From: Bacteroidota bacterium | Lineage (GTDB): Bacteria; Bacteroidota; Bacteroidia; Chitinophagales; Chitinophagaceae | DNA: 64,000 nucleotides | Assembly (NCBI GenBank): GCA_023417815.1 | Contig: JAEZEI010000068.1 | Span: 1-64,000, forward strand | Direction of reading: 5' to 3' | Part shown: one piece after another, positions 43,715-52,153 of the stretch | Layout: every line of letters begins with the position of its first letter | Numbering within the stretch: position 1 is the stretch's first letter | Notes under the pieces: model-generated | Told to the model about the DNA's origin: nothing | Seen by the model: only the letters and a program-made list of their open reading frames with translations | The model's database searches: none | Program-made: the position numbers and the translations under genes

Positions 43715-45733
43715 ATGAGGTTCTGTTTATTACTGATTCTCTTTGCATTAGGAGGCACTTCGCTGGCGCAGAACTGCACCACACTTGGGCAAACCCCTGA
43801 AACTGCCTTCCCGGTTTGTGGCTCTACTGTTTTTACTCAGACAACAGTGCCGTTATGTGTAGGTGGGAGGATGCCTGCCCCGGGTTGCGACCAGGTGGGT
43901 TCACCATATGATGTCAAAAATCCATTCTGGTATAAGTTCACCTGTTATCAAAGCGGAACCCTGAGTTTTACGATAAATCCTATTGGTCCGGAAGAAGATT
44001 ATGACTGGCAGCTTTTTGATATTACAGGACTACCTCCTTCTGCTGTTTTCTCAAACACAAGTCTTGTTGTTACCGGAAACTGGGCAGGTACGTACGGGCC
44101 AACAGGAGCATCGGCCACAGGCGCGCCACCTCCCATACAATGTGCATCCTCACCAGCCGACAACAGGCCAACATTTGCAAGAAGCCCCAACATTGTTGCG
44201 GGCAGGGAATATCTTCTTCTTGTAAGCCATTTTACGGACAATCAAAGCGGCTACAATCTTTCCTTTGCCGGCGGAACAGCGGTTATCACCGATCCCACGG
44301 ATCCTCATTTGCAGGAAGCAAAGGCACCCTGCGATGGCCAGGTACTCACAGTAAAACTAAATAAGAGGATAAAGTGCAATTCCATTGCTGCGAACGGTTC
44401 CGACTTTACTATAAATGCTCCAGGTATCACGGTTGTTTCTGCGACAGGAATTGGCTGCGCTACCGGGTTTGACACCGATAGCATCAGGCTCACGCTCTCA
44501 GCTCCCCTGCCGCCGGGAAATTATATGGTCACCATACAGAATGGCACAGATGGGAATACCGTCAGGGATAACTGCGACCGGGAAATTCCACAGGGGGAGC
44601 ACCTTCCCGTGCAGGTATTCCCCCTCTTCCCTACTCCTATGGTAGGAATTGCCCCGGTTCAATGTGCACCGGAATCTGTTACGGTAACATTCGCAAAAGC
44701 GATCCGCTGTAATTCCATTGCCGGCGATGGCAGCGATTTCCAGATAACCGGTCCTTCAGCGGTTTCAATAATTGCAGCTGCGGGGAATTGCACCGGGGGC
44801 CTAAGCACTACTGTTACTCTTAAATTGAGTGAACCAATTCAAAGAGGAGGAGTTTATACCCTTACATTAGTTTCTGGTGCAGATGGAAATACAGTACTTG
44901 ATGAATGTGACCAGCCTTCACTCGCAAATTCATCACTAACATTCAATGTTGCAGATACTGTAAACGCAGATTTTGGGTTGTCGATCCGGTATGGATGTTC
45001 AGCAGACACAGTGAACTTTTTTCATAATGGCCTGAACGGAGTTAATTCCTGGCTTTGGACCTTTGACGGGCAATTTACAAGCCAGTTGCAAAACCCGGTA
45101 AGGATCTATAATGTGTTTAATGAAAAGACGGCTTCACTGATCGTATCCAATGGAACGTGCAGCGACACTGCGACCAGGTCGTTTATCCTTGATAACTACC
45201 TGGAAGCAAAATTCTCAGGCCCTGATTTTATTTGTCCAAATGACCCTGCAGTATTTACTGATGGAAGCATAGGCAATATTCAGTCGTGGCAGTGGGAATT
45301 CGGAAACGGGAATACAAGCACTTCTCAAAATCCCCCGGTACAGAATTATACAACATCTGCAGGTACTTATTACGTGCCGGTTAAACTAACCGTTACCAAT
45401 AACCTGAACTGTACTGATACCTTCACCAAGGTGATACCTGTAGTAAACAATTGTTATATCGCTGTTCCGGGAGCATTTACACCAAATGGCGACGGAATAA
45501 ACGATTACCTGTATCCACTGAATGCTTACAAGGCCAGGGAGCTTGAATTCAGTGTTTTTAACCGTTTTGGCCAGAGGTTGTTCTATACAAATAACTGGCT
45601 TATTAAATGGGATGGTACATTCAAAGGCCAGGGAGCAGATCCGGGAACCTATGTTTGGTTCCTGCGTTATATTGATTCTGATTCAGGAAAACTGATTGAG
45701 CAAAAAGGTTCCAGTATTCTTATCAGGCAATGA
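43715..45733 (+). CDS. Secreted protein with Ig-like and PKD domains and gliding-motility-type (type B) T9SS sorting domain
   Basis: 672 residues from the ATG at 43715, chosen because it begins a signal peptide (MRFCLLLILFALGGTSLAQ). After a beta-rich domain with several Cys (about 20-215) come two copies of a domain of about 110 residues, each with a CNSIA-GDGSDF pattern (KRIKCNSIAANGSDF, KAIRCNSIAGDGSDF). Two PKD domains follow (NSWLWTFDG; WQWEFGNGNTSTSQNP). The C-terminal domain starts at AFTPNGDGINDYL, the gliding-motility-associated (CHU_C, type B) T9SS signal. It is probably a surface adhesin or scaffold; no enzyme motif is seen. Confidence 0.88.
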   Translation: MRFCLLLILFALGGTSLAQNCTTLGQTPETAFPVCGSTVFTQTTVPLCVGGRMPAPGCDQVGSPYDVKNPFWYKFTCYQSGTLSFTINPIGPEEDYDWQLFDITGLPPSAVFSNTSLVVTGNWAGTYGPTGASATGAPPPIQCASSPADNRPTFARSPNIVAGREYLLLVSHFTDNQSGYNLSFAGGTAVITDPTDPHLQEAKAPCDGQVLTVKLNKRIKCNSIAANGSDFTINAPGITVVSATGIGCATGFDTDSIRLTLSAPLPPGNYMVTIQNGTDGNTVRDNCDREIPQGEHLPVQVFPLFPTPMVGIAPVQCAPESVTVTFAKAIRCNSIAGDGSDFQITGPSAVSIIAAAGNCTGGLSTTVTLKLSEPIQRGGVYTLTLVSGADGNTVLDECDQPSLANSSLTFNVADTVNADFGLSIRYGCSADTVNFFHNGLNGVNSWLWTFDGQFTSQLQNPVRIYNVFNEKTASLIVSNGTCSDTATRSFILDNYLEAKFSGPDFICPNDPAVFTDGSIGNIQSWQWEFGNGNTSTSQNPPVQNYTTSAGTYYVPVKLTVTNNLNCTDTFTKVIPVVNNCYIAVPGAFTPNGDGINDYLYPLNAYKARELEFSVFNRFGQRLFYTNNWLIKWDGTFKGQGADPGTYVWFLRYIDSDSGKLIEQKGSSILIRQ

Positions 45734-45803
45734 TGTAGTCAGGTTAAGGCCCCACTGAACCCATGAACCAACGAACTATTAAGTATTTTTGAAAAAAAGT
45801 GCA

Positions 45804-46829
45804 ATGGAACATAAGCCTGTTTATTATGGAGAATACCTGCAACTTGAAAAGATCATTAATGCGCAGGAGCCTGTAAGTTTTGGTGAAGGGAAAGAAAAGG
45901 CGCATGATGAAATGCTTTTTATCATCATCCACCAGGCCTATGAATTGTGGTTCAAACAGGTATTGTTTGAAGTTCAGTCGGTAATAGACATAATGAACAA
46001 ACCAATGGTGAATGATAATTCACCCGAAATGTCAACGGCTGTCCACCGGCTTAAAAGAGTGGTGACCATCCTTAAAGTGCTGGTTCACCAGATCGATATC
46101 CTTGATACGATGACCCCTATGGAATTCCTGGAATTCCGGGATATGCTTCGGCCTGCATCTGGATTTCAAAGTTTCCAGTTCAAGATACTAGAAGCGAAGC
46201 TTGGTTTAAAGTTCGAACACCGGCACGGCCAGAACTATTATACTTCCCAGCTAAAACAAACGGATATAGATATTATTCGTGAGGCGGAAAGCACGCCCTC
46301 TTTGCTGCAACTGGTAAATTCATGGTTGGAAAGGATGCCTTTCTTCAGGGAAGATCGTTACTGGCCTTCGCAGGCAGAACATCCATTCTGGAAGCAATAC
46401 CGCGACATTTATATTTCAAGCCTGGGAGAAGGTGAGAAAAATAATATTGAATTCTTTGATGCTGTATTCTTTGGTAAAGGAGAGCAGGCAATTCGTTCCC
46501 TGACGCCTGAAGCCTGCAGGTCTGCCTTATTCATTATGCTCTACCAGGGATTTCCAATGCTGGAGTTTCCATTCCAGTTACTTGACACCCTCCTTGAAGT
46601 AGATAACCAGATGGGAAACTGGCGTGCAAAACATATAAATATGGTGCGAAGAATGATCGGCAGCAGGGTTGGAACAGGAGGAAGTTCAGGTGCCGGATAC
46701 CTGCAGGGTGCAATGGATAAGCATTATGTATTTAAGGAGATATCCCAGTTAAACAGTTTCCTTATCAACCGTTCCCGATTACCTAAACTTCCGGATTCCC
46801 TGGTTGAAAAACTTGGCTATAATAAATGA
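45804..46829 (+). CDS. kynA: Tryptophan 2,3-dioxygenase
   Basis: 341 residues from the ATG at 45804; a TTG at 45789 would add five. The haem enzyme opens the indole ring of tryptophan to N-formylkynurenine. H43 in EMLFIIIHQAYELWFKQ matches the active-site His, EFRDMLRPASGFQSFQF is the signature core, and GTGGSSGAGYLQ the loop after the haem-binding helix. TATTTTTG (45784-45791), a perfect -7 element, lies 12 bases upstream. Kynureninase and other pathway genes are not adjacent. Confidence 0.96.
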   Translation: MEHKPVYYGEYLQLEKIINAQEPVSFGEGKEKAHDEMLFIIIHQAYELWFKQVLFEVQSVIDIMNKPMVNDNSPEMSTAVHRLKRVVTILKVLVHQIDILDTMTPMEFLEFRDMLRPASGFQSFQFKILEAKLGLKFEHRHGQNYYTSQLKQTDIDIIREAESTPSLLQLVNSWLERMPFFREDRYWPSQAEHPFWKQYRDIYISSLGEGEKNNIEFFDAVFFGKGEQAIRSLTPEACRSALFIMLYQGFPMLEFPFQLLDTLLEVDNQMGNWRAKHINMVRRMIGSRVGTGGSSGAGYLQGAMDKHYVFKEISQLNSFLINRSRLPKLPDSLVEKLGYNK

Positions 46830-47957
46830 TCAGATAAGTTCTTTCAGTTTTGCTACAACCCTGTCAACTTCTTCCCTGGTATTGTGCCTTGAAAAGCTAA
46901 AACGAACTGTTACCTGGTTAGGATTATTATTTATGGCGCGGATCACATGGCTACCCTGTTCTGCACCAGAAGTGCATGCACTGCCACCACTTGCACAGAT
47001 ATTGTTTATATCCAGGTTGAACAGGATCATCTCAGAACGCTCTGTCTTGGGAAAAGAAGCGCTTAAAACGGTATACAGGCTTCTGCCAAGCGTATCTCCA
47101 TTGAAACTTACACCCGGAATATTCTTCTTCAATTCGTCGTGCATATAATATTTCAGGGTGCCAATATCAGCGCTGTCCGATTCCATTCGGGAAACAGCAA
47201 GTTCGAGAGCCTTTGCAAAACCTACTATGCCATAAACATTTTCGGTTCCTGCGCGCATATTCCGTTCCTGGGCTCCTCCATGAATTAGTGGCCTGATCTT
47301 CACGTTCTCATTAATGTATAACATGCCTACACCTTTTGGCCCATGGAATTTATGCGCAGCAGCAGTAATAAAATGAACCGGTGTATTGCGCAGATCGATC
47401 GGAAAATGACCAACAGTTTGAACGGTATCGCTATGAAAAATGCAATTGTACAACTTACATAACTTGCCAACCTCCATTATATCCAAAATATTCCCGATCT
47501 CGTTATTTGCATGCATTAATGACACCAGGGTCTTCTCTTCTGATGAAGCAATAAGTCTTTCAAGATCCTCGAGGTCAACGTGGCCGTCAGGTAAATGTTT
47601 TACATAACTGACTTTTACAAGATCGGCATTATCGAGGTATTCGACTGTATGGGTTACTGCATGGTGCTCAATGGATGAAGTGATGATATGACGGCATCCC
47701 AGGTCACGAACAGCAGAAGTGATCGCCGTGTTGTTACTTTCTGTTCCCCCGCTGGTGAAGAAGATCTCGGCGGGGTGGGCATTAAGGATTTTAGCTACAG
47801 ATTTCCGCGCCGATTCAATAGCCATGCGGTTCTCCCGGCCATAAGAATATATGGAAGAAGGATTACCAAAGCTATTGGTGAGGTAAGGCATCATGGCATC
47901 AAGCACCTCTTTGTCGAGAGCAGTGGTGGCAGCGTTGTCAAAATAGATCCTGTTCAT
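46830..47957 (-). CDS. Cysteine desulfurase (NifS/IscS family)
   Basis: 375 residues. It takes sulfur from cysteine for Fe-S clusters or thio-cofactors. The PLP lysine is K203 (AAHKFHGPKGVG), and the persulfide Cys is C328 in the mobile loop (ASGGSACTSGAEQGSH). The N-terminal IYFDNAATT is typical of group I. The stop abuts the kynA stop. It could supply the Fe-S pathway in which the HscA-like chaperone at 20.8-22.6 kb works, although they are not linked. Confidence 0.93.
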   Translation of the reverse strand: MNRIYFDNAATTALDKEVLDAMMPYLTNSFGNPSSIYSYGRENRMAIESARKSVAKILNAHPAEIFFTSGGTESNNTAITSAVRDLGCRHIITSSIEHHAVTHTVEYLDNADLVKVSYVKHLPDGHVDLEDLERLIASSEEKTLVSLMHANNEIGNILDIMEVGKLCKLYNCIFHSDTVQTVGHFPIDLRNTPVHFITAAAHKFHGPKGVGMLYINENVKIRPLIHGGAQERNMRAGTENVYGIVGFAKALELAVSRMESDSADIGTLKYYMHDELKKNIPGVSFNGDTLGRSLYTVLSASFPKTERSEMILFNLDINNICASGGSACTSGAEQGSHVIRAINNNPNQVTVRFSFSRHNTREEVDRVVAKLKELI

Positions 47958-47970
47958 AAGCAGTAAATTC

Positions 47971-49356
47971 TCAAAGCGATTCGCGAATATCCTTCATTAG
48001 CCGCATAGCTATGTTCTCAGCCGTAGTTTCAAAATTACTTTCTGAATATATCCTGATAATTGGTTCTGTATTGCTAGTACGCAAGTGTACCCAGTCTGTA
48101 TCAAATTCGATCTTGAGGCCATCTTCGGTATTCACCGGGTGATTCTTATACTTCTTCTTTATTTTATCAAATACCTTTTCAACATTCACTTCCTTTTCGA
48201 GCGTGATCTTATTCTTGCTGATGAAATAATCCGGATAGGTGCTCCTGAGTTGCTTTACGCTCTTTTTAGATTCCGCAAGATGACTTAGAAATAATGCTAT
48301 CCCGATCAGCGCATCCCTTCCGTAATGAAGATCAGGAACTATGATCCCTCCGTTTCCTTCCCCTCCAATTACAGCATTAACCTCCTTCATTCTTGATACA
48401 ACATTTACCTCACCAACGGCTGAGGAATGATACTCACCGTCATGTTTTATTGTGATATCTTTCAGTGCCCGTGTAGAAGAAAGATTGCTGACAGTGTTTC
48501 CCTTTCGTTTCGAAAGCACATAATCTGCTACAGCAACCAGGGTATATTCTTCACCGAACATAGTTCCGTCTTCACAAACAAAACACAGCCTGTCTACATC
48601 CGGGTCTACAGCAATCCCGAACGAAGCTTTGGTACGGACAACCTCCTGGCTGAGGGAGATCAGGTTTTCAGGTAATGGCTCGGGATTATGCGCGAATTTC
48701 CCATTGATCTCTTCATTGATAACTATGATATCCTTAACCCCAAGCGCTTTAAGTAATTCGGGAACGGCAATCGCCCCGGTACTGTTAACGGCATCAACCA
48801 CCACCTTCAACCCAGCTGACCCGATGGCTTGTGCGTTCACCAGCGGGTAATCCAGGATCTTGTTAATGTGCATCTTAAGCATATCCGGGTTCATCACTGT
48901 TTTTCCCAGTTCATCCACCGGGGAAAAATCGAATGAGGCCTCATCGGCGATCTGCATGATCTCCCGGCCATTCTCACCGCTCAGGAATTCTCCCTGCGCA
49001 TTCAGCAACTTAAGTGCATTCCATTCTTTCGGATTATGACTGGCAGTTATTATTATCCCTCCCTGAGCCTTCAGGTGCATTACAGCCATTTCTACCGTGG
49101 GAGTCGTACTCAGCCCAAGATCGATAACATCAATACCGAGGCTGTTCAACGTGGTGCAAACAAGCTGGGAAACTATTTCACCGCTTATCCGGCCATCACG
49201 GCCTGTTATTACCTGCAGTTTTTTGGAGGAAGAATTCTTCCTGAGCCAAGTGCCATAAGCAGAAGCAAATTTTACAATATCTGTCGGTGTAAGGTTATCT
49301 CCCGGAGCTCCTCCAATAGTACCCCGGATACCGGAAATACTCTTTATAAGTGTCAT
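47971..49356 (-). CDS. glmM: Phosphoglucosamine mutase-type phosphohexomutase
   Basis: 461 residues. S106 in IIITASHNPKEWN is the phosphoserine; the metal loop is AVDPDVDRL, the sugar loop GGEGNGG, and the phosphate-binding end is RTSNTEPIIRIYSE. GISGIRGT-type residues open the protein (SISGIRGTIGG). The family makes glucosamine-1-phosphate for peptidoglycan and LPS, but related enzymes act on mannose or glucose phosphates, so the symbol is likely rather than certain. It lies 13 bases upstream of the cysteine desulfurase, probably in one transcript. Confidence 0.88.
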   Translation of the reverse strand: MTLIKSISGIRGTIGGAPGDNLTPTDIVKFASAYGTWLRKNSSSKKLQVITGRDGRISGEIVSQLVCTTLNSLGIDVIDLGLSTTPTVEMAVMHLKAQGGIIITASHNPKEWNALKLLNAQGEFLSGENGREIMQIADEASFDFSPVDELGKTVMNPDMLKMHINKILDYPLVNAQAIGSAGLKVVVDAVNSTGAIAVPELLKALGVKDIIVINEEINGKFAHNPEPLPENLISLSQEVVRTKASFGIAVDPDVDRLCFVCEDGTMFGEEYTLVAVADYVLSKRKGNTVSNLSSTRALKDITIKHDGEYHSSAVGEVNVVSRMKEVNAVIGGEGNGGIIVPDLHYGRDALIGIALFLSHLAESKKSVKQLRSTYPDYFISKNKITLEKEVNVEKVFDKIKKKYKNHPVNTEDGLKIEFDTDWVHLRTSNTEPIIRIYSESNFETTAENIAMRLMKDIRESL

Positions 49357-49378
49357 GCTGCTGCATTTTTAAGGATTG

Positions 49379-49386
49379 CAAAGATA
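49379..49386 (-). promoter_or_regulatory. -7 element of the glmM promoter
   Basis: TATCTTTG on the minus strand, a perfect TAnnTTTG, 22 bases before the glmM ATG. It is back to back with the promoter of the divergent methyltransferase. Confidence 0.65.
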
Positions 49387-49420
49387 AGGTTGTTAAGCTT
49401 AGCCTGGAAAGGGTTATCCT

Positions 49421-49428
49421 TACCTTTG
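49421..49428 (+). promoter_or_regulatory. -7 element immediately before the methyltransferase gene
   Basis: TACCTTTG, a perfect TAnnTTTG, ends four bases before the ATG at 49433. Transcription would begin in or at the start codon, so the mRNA is expected to be leaderless. Confidence 0.65.
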
Positions 49429-49432
49429 CCCT

Positions 49433-50170
49433 ATGGCATCGTGGTTCAAAGATTGGTTCAATTCGCCCTATTATCATAATCTTTACTTTAAAAGAGATGA
49501 AAGTGAGGCTGCGTTATTCATTGATAATCTTGTAAAATATCTTTCCCCTGCACCGGGCTCCCGAATGCTTGACGTTGCATGCGGCCGGGGACGACATTCT
49601 ATTCAGCTAGCCTCAAAAGGATTTGATGTAACCGGGATCGATCTCAGTGAAGACAGTATTCAGTATGCACTTCAATTCCAGAAAGAGAATCTCAGCTTCT
49701 ACCAGCACGATATGAGGCTGCCCTTCCGGATCAATTATTATGATTATGCCTTCAATTTTTTCACAAGCTTTGGTTACTTCCGCACACAGCGCGAAAATGA
49801 CAACGCCATAAGAACTATTTCACAATCACTGCATGAACACGGTACCCTCGTCATGGATTACCTGAATGTTCATTATGCCGAGGATCATCTGGTTCATAAG
49901 GCAGAAAAGGAGATTGAAGGCATAAACTATTTCATTACCCGGTGGTTTGACGAAGAGCATTTTTATAAGAAGATCGTTGTGGAAGATGACTCTCTTGAGG
50001 AACCGATTGAATTCACCGAAAAGGTCGCAAAATTTTCAGTAGGTGATTTTACCGAGATGTTTTCCTACCAGGGTATGCAGATCAGGGAAGTATTCGGAGA
50101 TTACAATTTTGGTTTGTACGATCTGAGAAAAAGCCCCAGGCTTATCATGATCGTGGAAAAGATCCGGTGA
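49433..50170 (+). CDS. SAM-dependent methyltransferase (class I)
   Basis: 245 residues. Motif I is MLDVACGRGRHS (about 45-56), then VTGIDLSEDS and the YQHDMRLPFRINYYDYAFN post-motif. The N-terminal SWFKDWFNSPYYHNLYFKRD is characteristic of a group of uncharacterised bacterial methyltransferases. The substrate is unknown. It ends one base before the stop of the convergent sulfatase gene. Confidence 0.87.
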   Translation: MASWFKDWFNSPYYHNLYFKRDESEAALFIDNLVKYLSPAPGSRMLDVACGRGRHSIQLASKGFDVTGIDLSEDSIQYALQFQKENLSFYQHDMRLPFRINYYDYAFNFFTSFGYFRTQRENDNAIRTISQSLHEHGTLVMDYLNVHYAEDHLVHKAEKEIEGINYFITRWFDEEHFYKKIVVEDDSLEEPIEFTEKVAKFSVGDFTEMFSYQGMQIREVFGDYNFGLYDLRKSPRLIMIVEKIR

Positions 50171-52153
50171 TCATTTATTATGCACCAGCATCCAGCGTGC
50201 GGTTTCATAGATTGCCGTTGTCAAAAGTCCCATTTCCTTTTTTACAGAATCAGCCTGTGCTGCATTCAACTCCGGGGCATGCTTTGAAACCGGTACCAGT
50301 TCTTCTTTCCGGAAACGCAGATTCTTCCTGTAATAATAATTATCATCTACGAGCCCTATCCAGCCAGAAGCATGGTAAATGATAAAGGCAGCATTGGGCC
50401 GATTATTTTCATTCAACAGATCTCTTCCAAGCGAAAAATTCCGGTAAGGTTTCTGGATCATTCCTGCGATTGTCGGAAGTACATCTACCTGGGAAACTGT
50501 TTCACTTCTCTTTTGCGGCTGAAGGATCAGTCGTGGTGCATAAAACAATAACGGTATATGCTCTTCACTCAGTCTTTGATTCACCCAGGCATCCGGGTAG
50601 GCGAACCGTGCATCGCCTTCCACGCCATGATCACCAACAAAAACGAAGATGGTATTATCGAACCAGGGAGCTTTACCAGCTTCATTCATAAATTGTCGAA
50701 GGCTTTCATCCATACTTCTGAAAGCAATATATTCTTCCACGGAACTAAATCCGAATTGTTCCAGTCTTTCTTCCTCCGGTGCATTAACAAGTAATGCACT
50801 ATCTATACGGAAGGGCCTGTGATTATCTGCAGTTTGAATGATCGCAAAGAACGGTTTGTCCTGTTTTGACAATACCCTGCCGGCCTCAGAAAATAACTCG
50901 CTGTCCCTGATTCCCCATACGCCCGAACCCTTCGTTTCATATTTACCTTCTTCGTAAATATTTACCCCTTTTATATTTTTAACCAGGCCATTGAAATTAT
51001 TGAACTGGCTCCTGCCACCTATGAAATAAAATTTTTCGTAGCCATCAAATTCATTAATAATGGTCCGTTGCTTCACTGTGGCTTCGTTCCGTGTTGCAAA
51101 CCTGCTAAGCTGCACATCAGGAACACCGGTTAAAAGTGCGAAAATGCCGCGGGCTGTTCCAAAGGAAGGAGAAAAACACCTTTCGAAGAAAATGCCTTCA
51201 CGCGAAAGAGAATCAAAGAATGGCGTTGGATCCAGTGGATTCCCGGACATTGAACTTTTATACATGCTGTAGCTCTCACAGATCACCAGCACCACATTAG
51301 GCTGGCTCTCCAAAGCGGTACTGCCCGGAATTACCTGCCTCATAAATGGATCCTTCTTTGAAATATTCCCTTGTAATCCAAGGAACTTTTTCATCTGGGG
51401 ATAGTACTGTAAAGCTGCATTTCCGTAATCAGGATCCCTGAATTTTAATGTAGTGAAAAAATTCTGCATTGGGTTCAGGGCGAGGTTACTCCTGAATTCA
51501 TCATTGAGGTTGAAAGCCCTGAAAAAATTGAGAGGAGCCGCAGTTAAAAAACCATACATGAACCAGCCGAGTAACAATAATGCAACCAGGTGCCATCTCC
51601 TCCTGTAATCGAACTTATGAACAGAACTGTTCCTGTCTATCACGCGTACATGGATGCGCCGGAACATCCATGTCATCATTAATACAGAACCTATTATACC
51701 AACAAGAATCCATACCACGGGATAAGATTGCCAAACCATCTGCAGGCTTTCCCTGGGATCTTCCGCAAAGATCAGCGCATCAGCATTAAGCCTTGCATTA
51801 ACATAGGCGAACTGCCCGAAATCTGCGCCGTAAAAGAAAAGCACCAGCAGGGTGATCACCCCAAGATATGCAGTCCAGAATCGTTTTAATCTTTCAGAAT
51901 TGAAAGGAGAGAGTTTGGGGAACAGGGACAGGAATGCTATCGGGAACAACAGAAAGGATATCCAGCGAAGATCGTATTTAAGCCCAAGCCAGAATGATGG
52001 AAGAAGCCTGTATAAAGGATAACCGGAAGGCTTGAACGCTACAACGGTGGCGATCCTGAATGCGGTGAAGATAAGCAGGTATATCATGAATACCCTGATC
52101 AGCCATTGAATGGTGCGCGGAACCCTCCACTTGATCAGCAACTTTTCATCCAT
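50171..52153 (-). CDS. LTA-synthase-like membrane sulfatase, second of a tandem pair
   Basis: 660 residues. Five N-terminal membrane spans lead to a periplasmic alkaline-phosphatase-fold domain: VVLVICESYSMYKSSMSG (metal Glu), SFGTARGIFALLTGVPD (Thr nucleophile) and FVGDHGVEGDARF (late metal site). It resembles the upstream neighbour along its whole length, so the pair is a duplication. Relatives move phosphoglycerol or phosphoethanolamine to glycans or lipid A; the acceptor is unknown. Its ATG overlaps the previous stop as TGATG, so translation is coupled. Confidence 0.87.
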   Translation of the reverse strand: MDEKLLIKWRVPRTIQWLIRVFMIYLLIFTAFRIATVVAFKPSGYPLYRLLPSFWLGLKYDLRWISFLLFPIAFLSLFPKLSPFNSERLKRFWTAYLGVITLLVLFFYGADFGQFAYVNARLNADALIFAEDPRESLQMVWQSYPVVWILVGIIGSVLMMTWMFRRIHVRVIDRNSSVHKFDYRRRWHLVALLLLGWFMYGFLTAAPLNFFRAFNLNDEFRSNLALNPMQNFFTTLKFRDPDYGNAALQYYPQMKKFLGLQGNISKKDPFMRQVIPGSTALESQPNVVLVICESYSMYKSSMSGNPLDPTPFFDSLSREGIFFERCFSPSFGTARGIFALLTGVPDVQLSRFATRNEATVKQRTIINEFDGYEKFYFIGGRSQFNNFNGLVKNIKGVNIYEEGKYETKGSGVWGIRDSELFSEAGRVLSKQDKPFFAIIQTADNHRPFRIDSALLVNAPEEERLEQFGFSSVEEYIAFRSMDESLRQFMNEAGKAPWFDNTIFVFVGDHGVEGDARFAYPDAWVNQRLSEEHIPLLFYAPRLILQPQKRSETVSQVDVLPTIAGMIQKPYRNFSLGRDLLNENNRPNAAFIIYHASGWIGLVDDNYYYRKNLRFRKEELVPVSKHAPELNAAQADSVKKEMGLLTTAIYETARWMLVHNK

